This document shows, piece after piece, positions 58,623 to 64,000 of a stretch of 64,000 bases of DNA. Made by a program: the position numbers and the translations under genes. The first letter of the stretch is position 1, and the number at the start of each line of letters is the position of its first letter. This DNA is from Harmothoe impar (lineage: Eukaryota; Annelida; Polychaeta; Phyllodocida; Polynoidae), in the NCBI GenBank assembly GCA_947462335.1, contig OX381710.1:30185004-30249003 (forward strand), written 5' to 3'. Below the pieces are notes generated by a model. It was not told the origin of the DNA and ran no database searches. It was given only the letters and a program-made list of their open reading frames with translations.

Positions 58623-60819
58623 CCCCCTTTTCCTACGCCACTGAGGTCTATAGTCAAAGCTAAAGATATTAAAACCCCCAACCTGGTTTTCTTAACAAAT
58701 TGAAGGGAAGGTGCGTGATTTCTGGCGTTCTTTTATAGGCTGTGGCTTTGATAACACAGGCGACCTACTCCGTTTGGAAATGCTTTCTTCCCTTGATCGT
58801 CTTTAAATCGACGGCTTCTCAGGCTCTTGTTTTAATAATACGATTTGAGACCTCAATTCTGTCAGTTGAGCGATATCTTGTTGAATGCTTTTTCTCTTTT
58901 CTCATGTAAAGCTATTTAAAAGTCATGTGATTAATATTTCCTACCTAAAAGAAATTCATGAAAACATGGGATTTTCAGATTTATTTATTTTTAAATCAAG
59001 TTTAGGCAATTTGTTATCATGGAATGATTTAGCATGCAATCTAAATTTAAGCGATCTGGTGGTTTAAATCAATAGTGGGAATTTATACTGAAAACTTCAT
59101 TAGCTACTGGTAAATTGACTGATTTCGTCTGTGCTTATGTCTCCTCCTTCCCTTCCCCGAAGTACAGGTGGTCAATTATATGTTCATGCTCACCATAAGA
59201 AAACATATTTTGCTATCATTGAATAAAATGTTGAGAACATTTATGGCATTATGCAATCAGCTTGTCCAGCAGCAAGAAATACCAGATCTCTTCGAACTAA
59301 AATTCACCTTTATCACTTTGTATCACAGGGGTGATCTCTGCAACACAAAGTGATGAAGCTGAATTTCTACTCGGAAGAGATCTGGGTAAGATGTATTTTA
59401 TACTGGTAACCATGGTAGGCCTGCAAGGCTCTGGGAATGAATGGATATTTTAGGGTAATTCAGCACGCCTGACTAAATAACCAATATGTATCCATTTACT
59501 TGATAGTTACATCGTTATATATGGGTACATCACACTGTGCTGATATTGTATTAATTCTAATCCTGAAACATTGAATGCGTCACTGATGAATCGTTCTTAA
59601 AAATGGATTTGGAGTTACCCCCCCCCCCCCCACGTTTGGCACCTTTTTGAAATACCATCTAACATCATAGAAAATCTTAAAATGATGATAAGGTCCTAAC
59701 AAAAAATATATCCTAGAAAGAACCTAAAATATCACTTCATTTTGAATTTTAGATTTAGATTCAATATTGTACAGAATAGATGTGTTTTGGAAGGTAATAA
59801 CCTCAAGTACTTATTAAGAGCTCTATGCTGGGTATACAGTGCAATATTTCCTAGATGCAATTGGTGGTTGACAAAAAAGGCATTATCCCCAGGGGAAGTA
59901 CGGCTCTACAAATAAGCACAGCAGGCAATAAACCTAATGAGCTTGCTATCCTACAAATGTCTTTCTCCATGGGAACTATCCTAGACGACTGCCACAATGA
60001 GTCCAGACTGAGTGCTAACCTGATACGTGCTGAACGAAGCACAAACGCACAGGAACCATTAGCCGAGAGAGAATGGGACATTCATCAGAATTCAATAGTT
60101 GTATCATCATATTGCTTCATCTTGTTTTCTCCTAAAATGGATTGCTGAATACACTGACACCTACCCCGGATGAAAGTGATCATTTGTTGCACATCCAGCG
60201 GAAGAGCTCATAATAGTTCACATTACTGTGAGGAGGTAAAATCACGTGGGTGTATATATACATCGGTTTGGTTACTAGTCCCACCAGTAATGAGAGATGC
60301 AATGACCCCGATTTTAGAGTGGATTGGTTGTAGTCATTCAATTTCCTATGTATTTTCTTTTGCTCTCCAGCTGCTTGTCACAAAAACAGTGCATTTCTGC
60401 CTGCAGAGAGCTACGTTGATCCCATTTCAATTAGGTTCCGTGACTAGATCAGGTTAAGAGTGTCATCTTAAACCTCCATCCAAAACACCATCCCCATCCT
60501 CGGGAGGAGCTTTCAAATAAAAGGTGATTTGCATATAAACAATAACAGATAATCATGCTCCATAGGGCATATATTGCAGTATGGATATATGCATGTACAC
60601 ACATGCACAGCTAATACATGATAATGTAGTCTTCAGGATTAGCTCACAATGGAGCGGAATTGGCACGCTAACACCATTAATATAGATGCTATACACTACT
60701 CTTGATGATAAGGACATGAGCACAGTCTACTTTGTAAAGCCCCATGCAGTGATTCGGCTCACGTGCAGGCTGGCTCACGGATAGGGCCTGGCCCCCTATA
60801 TATATAAAGCCGCTAACCT

Positions 60820-61020
60820 GATTAGCCCAGGAAGGGTCACCGCATCAAGTCCCATCAGGGGCCCACTGCACTGACACCTAGTGTCGTGCTTCGTCGTTAA
60901 CCGCCGTTTCACCTGTGGTAAACGGATGTGGCGGCAACGCCGGCAAGACAGCACAGGCCCACAAAAATGTCGTTGGCGGAAGGGCCATATGGTCCAAGGT
61001 CAAGAAACCGACTGACGAGT
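60820..61020. promoter_or_regulatory. GC-richer segment
   Basis: Moderately GC- and CpG-rich, about 200 bases, just after a TATA-like stretch. No motif group and no exon seen. Confidence 0.2.
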
Positions 61021-61739
61021 CTATGTCTGGAACCGCTGTACTCAGTAAAAGGCACATGGCTAGGTGGGGAATGAAAGGGCGCGGGTGATGGTGAGCGTTA
61101 TATCATATGATTGGGTTCATGAATATTGTCGATTATCTGCTTCATAAAATAAGCAGGTGATACCTACCACGATTTACTAGACGCACACCATGTGTCACTT
61201 AGTGTGGAAATACGTATGTGATGCTATATTAGCCAGATAGGTAGGCATGTTAAACCACTAAACTACATTTTGTATCATGGGGAGGTTTCGACGATGGTTA
61301 TTTGGTGATCCTGTGATACAGTAAGGTCTGCTTATAAGCAAGACCACTCTATGCTTTGCTCTATCTCAGTATTGAAAATAGCTATGACATACCCCACATC
61401 ATATAACTCATCTTAAATATGATCGGCCGACGTCATGGGAAACTATGAGAAGAACCCCAATATGGGTGCGTTCGGTTGAAGAGGATACGGCTGTAGCTGA
61501 TATGGGTTAGTAGATTGTGTGGTGTACACAATCATGTCTGTATATTTTGTATTAAAGGACACTGTCACAGAAACCCAGCGTGGCCAGTCTACATCTATCG
61601 CAACGCATTCTGTAAGATTCTATTTTGGATGTATTTGCACTTAAGAAAGTAGATTTACTGATGTATGTATACACGGCTCCTCTACACCTATATGACCTGA
61701 CGGCACCTAACAAACTGACGGCAAAGACGGAGTGCCTGC

Positions 61740-61835
61740 CAATGCCCCCAATTAAAACCCGAGCGCACGGCCGTCTCCGAGCATCTCCGAGTGTTTCCGA
61801 GCAGCTCAGACAGGTTGGCATATGAACAGGCAGTT
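61740..61835. promoter_or_regulatory. GAGYWRYTC motif triplet
   Basis: GAGCATCTC (61779-61787), GAGTGTTTC (61789-61797) and GAGCAGCTC (61799-61807) follow one another every 10 bases, each preceded by CC. The last fits the recurring motif exactly; the first two are near matches. It lies next to the possible 42-nt exon. Confidence 0.35.
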
Positions 61836-61841
61836 GTCCAC

Positions 61842-61883
61842 CTGCTCTCCAGGGGCCACCTGGATACTCTGTGTTGCCACGTC
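61842..61883 (-). CDS. possible 42-nt upstream exon
   Basis: On the minus strand a long pyrimidine tract (CTCCTCTTCTCCTCTTTACAG) gives an excellent acceptor at 61884-61885. Reading on gives DVATQSIQVAPGEQ, then GAGCAG|GTGGAC, a weak donor. Phase 0 fits the phase 0 start of the 57999 exon, producing GEQ-VSIAIHN. The donor is poor and the exon very short, so this is tentative. The acceptor could instead serve a longer exon in another frame or be unused. Confidence 0.3.
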
Positions 61884-61885
61884 CT

Positions 61886-62679
61886 GTAAAGAGGAGAAGA
61901 GGAGGGGAGGAAAGAGGTCTCGGGTTGAGTATTGTTATGGAGAGCTCCCAACTCTGCCTTTACTACCAGTATAGCCGGTAAAAGGCTAAATTCTGGAAAT
62001 GGCCCCCACCAGGCAGTATGGTGAGCCTACGGGGACTGCTTTAACCCTGGGAAATTTAGTGTTGTGCAGAATTGGGGTTGAGTGCTACAGTTTAACTAAG
62101 GTCTATTGCCTACCAAAATGGCTGCAGGCCGCCCGAAGGGCAGGCAAACCCTGCAGGTTCGCCCGTTATGGAAAAATAGTGCTTTAATGCACTACACCCT
62201 TTTGTCAGGATGGTGCGAAATGCACCCCACACATCATCCCAACCCTACTGGGTTGATACACTCTTCAATGCTCAACTTGATGCACCGATGCAGAGCGGCC
62301 TCTGCATCGGCGCATCATGGAGCGAATGAAAATCGAAAACTGAAGCATCATTCCGACATCAAAGGGTTAAATGTGAGGGGATTGGGAAGAAACATGGTGT
62401 AAGGCCGTTCTAGCACCAGGCACGTGAAAAGGTCAGGGTTAACAGCGAAGATGAACGTAGATGGGATTATCTCAAGCATTTAGTGAGAGTATCCAGGGAG
62501 AAGTAAATAATGGATGAGGATTATCCGTCAATTACACTGCTAGCGTAATACGGGGACAAAGATGCAATACCTGCCATAATCTGGGCCTGGATGGCTGCCG
62601 TCTAACAAGCAATCTAGTTGACGTAAAACACCAACGTCCTTACGTCTTCAGGGGAAATGACTTCAATGAGGGGCCGGAT
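61886..62679. other. non-coding, no gene seen
   Basis: Mixed composition; includes a short inverted pair GATGCACCGATGCAGAG / CTCTGCATCGGCGCATC near 62278-62307, which could form a hairpin. No gene is supported. Confidence 0.45.
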
Positions 62680-62900
62680 TATATTGGGAGCCGCGGCCAA
62701 GAAACTAAAGATAAAAAGGGGACGTGGCAATCACCCTCAGGACGCGAAGATAAAGACGGATTTGATGTGTTCGGCAAGAAGAGGGCAACATTTTTAGTAG
62801 GGGAATTATACGGTCGTCGGCCTATATTATCGCCCGGCCGATAGCAAGGCTTTCGCTGGGGATCAAGGCAATTCCGGAAAACATAGAGGTGCTGAGAGGA
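62680..62900. promoter_or_regulatory. GC-rich island
   Basis: GC-richer block with TTATCGCCC (62827-62835), the same string seen in the 21.6-kb island. Possible regulatory element; weak support. Confidence 0.25.
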
Positions 62901-63674
62901 AGCAAATGGGCTGGGTGCCAGTTCTGACGCTGTCCTGGTAGAGAATAAGGAAAACGTCAAAGCAACTCCCTGATTCAGTTCGTAGTTTGGAGCGCTCGGA
63001 TACCCCGAAAAGAAAAGTCATAATAGAAATCCCATAACTTAAGGAACTGATCTGTACCTTTCAGAGTAGAAAGACTAGCTGCAGAATAAATGATGTTTTT
63101 AGTGGTCTGGCATCTATTAACATGTACAGAGCAGCTTTCCTAATGAATGAAAGGCGCAATCCTGATTCGGGTAATGATTCCAGATGCAGAGATCGGAGTT
63201 ATTGGTTTGATAAGATGTCACATGAGTTATCCAGATTCTCAGATGGCTGAAAGCTGAGAATGCCATAATGTACTACCCTTCTCTCTCACCCAGGGAATCA
63301 GATCATATGCCACGACAGTAGTTTCTCAACTATATTTTATCACGAATGTCATGAACTGAGATGACATCATTTCAATTTAAGATTTGGTTCATGCATCATA
63401 TGATCCAAATAATTACTAGCTAACATTCACAATCTATGATGAAATGCACGAAGTTATGTTTAGAATCATGAATACCATTTGCGAGGAATACTTCTATTAG
63501 AAAGGGAGACAAGTGAATGGATCTATTATACCATACACAACTTGTTGAGCAGTGATCTGAGATGTTATGACTAATTCTTCTCAAAGAGATAAATATACAG
63601 CATTGGATTCAACACTGACGGCCGCATGTTAACTTAAACTCAAAATCACAAAATAGGTCGCCTCAAATCGTCGC
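62901..63674. other. non-coding, no gene seen
   Basis: AT-rich DNA; no gene, RNA or repeat supported. Confidence 0.5.
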
Positions 63675-63869
63675 CTCAGTATACAAAGGTTGTAAGTGAA
63701 AAAGTACGATTTTTTTCTTTATTCTTTGATATTTTTCTTTATTCAATGAATTTTCGACAATTTTTGGAATTTTTCAAAAATGACCTTTTTTGGGGGGGTA
63801 ATAGCTCAGTATACAAAGGTCGTAACTGAGAAAATGATGTTTTTCTCAGTATACAAAGGTCGTAAGTGA
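63675..63869 (+). repeat. three copies of CTCAGTATACAAAGGTCGTA
   Basis: Copies start at 63675, 63805 and 63845 (the first has TTGTA for TCGTA). Copy 2 continues as ACTGAG, making an imperfect palindrome with its start. The repeats reach close to the window end, so they are probably part of a larger repetitive element. Confidence 0.75.
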
Positions 63870-64000
63870 TGTGAAAATTGTAACCCCAATGTATTTTATT
63901 ATTAAAACAGCATTTTTGTGGGCTTTTTCTAACTATTTTATATAATTCCTATTATATAGCCTATTATAGGTACATTTTGGATATTTTTACAAAAATATGC

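Larger units (their letters stand above)
58000..61841 (-). other. non-coding; upstream intron of the minus-strand gene
   Basis: Mostly AT-rich. A T10-G10 junction followed by C and G runs lies at 58540-58620, ending TTTTCCTACGCCACTGA, which looks like the end of an old repeat. A C run lies at about 59619-59631. A TATATATATAAAG stretch near 60797 in a GC-richer setting resembles a TATA box, without an exon to go with it. Confidence 0.4.

Noticed and set aside
21616..62835. GGCCTCTATTATCGCCC (21616) and GGCCTATATTATCGCCC (62819), one mismatch in 17
   Set aside because: Tempting, because both lie in GC-rich islands, but several such 17-base near-matches are expected by chance in a window of this size.
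1..64000. CRISPR arrays, operons or prophage
   Set aside because: No regularly spaced repeats with unique spacers, and gene structure and repeats are clearly eukaryotic.

Overview
This window is nuclear DNA from an animal. The evidence is spliced exons with GT..AG borders, tRNA-derived SINEs, a dead non-LTR retrotransposon, several short terminal-inverted-repeat (TIR) elements, simple-sequence tracts and long AT-rich non-coding stretches. There are no bacterial-style operons, Shine-Dalgarno sites or densely packed genes. The repeat mix and the scattered GC-rich islands suggest a marine invertebrate, perhaps a non-vertebrate deuterostome. I cannot fix the phylum from the sequence alone.

Layout: 1-31 kb has no gene I can support. 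It holds GC-rich islands (about 5.4, 6.2, 8.6, 14.2, 18.7, 21.6 and 23.5 kb) that may be cis-regulatory modules, several small TIR elements (11.4-12.1, 27.5-27.9 and 30.2-30.4 kb) and minisatellites. From 31.06 to 32.55 kb lies a 5'-truncated non-LTR retrotransposon on the minus strand with in-frame stops. From 32.9 to 36 kb come a TIR element, an array of AACGTT motifs and dispersed copies of a GACGTACATGATCGG motif. A young 1,187-bp tandem duplication occupies 37.85-40.22 kb.

The only gene I can support is on the minus strand from about 58.0 down to 44.1 kb. Three exons (57999-57807, 47828-47568, 44938-44115) have acceptor/donor sites and matching intron phases (1 and 1). They join into one 425-codon frame ending in a stop. 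A possible 42-nt exon lies further upstream at 61883-61842. The encoded region is a Pro/Ser-rich, apparently disordered tail ending in a class I PDZ ligand (T-N-V). It reads like the cytoplasmic tail of an adhesion or signalling membrane protein, but I do not recognise the family. Its 5' exons lie outside the window.

The introns carry a 129-bp tandem repeat full of YY1-like and Rel-like motifs, a purine-rich tract, a composite element (three tandem tRNA-Arg-like SINE units inside a TIR element) and a diverged minisatellite.

The strongest unexplained signal is a 9-bp near-palindrome, GAGYWRYTC, which recurs in closely spaced groups of two or three inside or beside six separate GC-rich islands. 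Several CTCF-like motifs are also present, one of them inside a TIR element.
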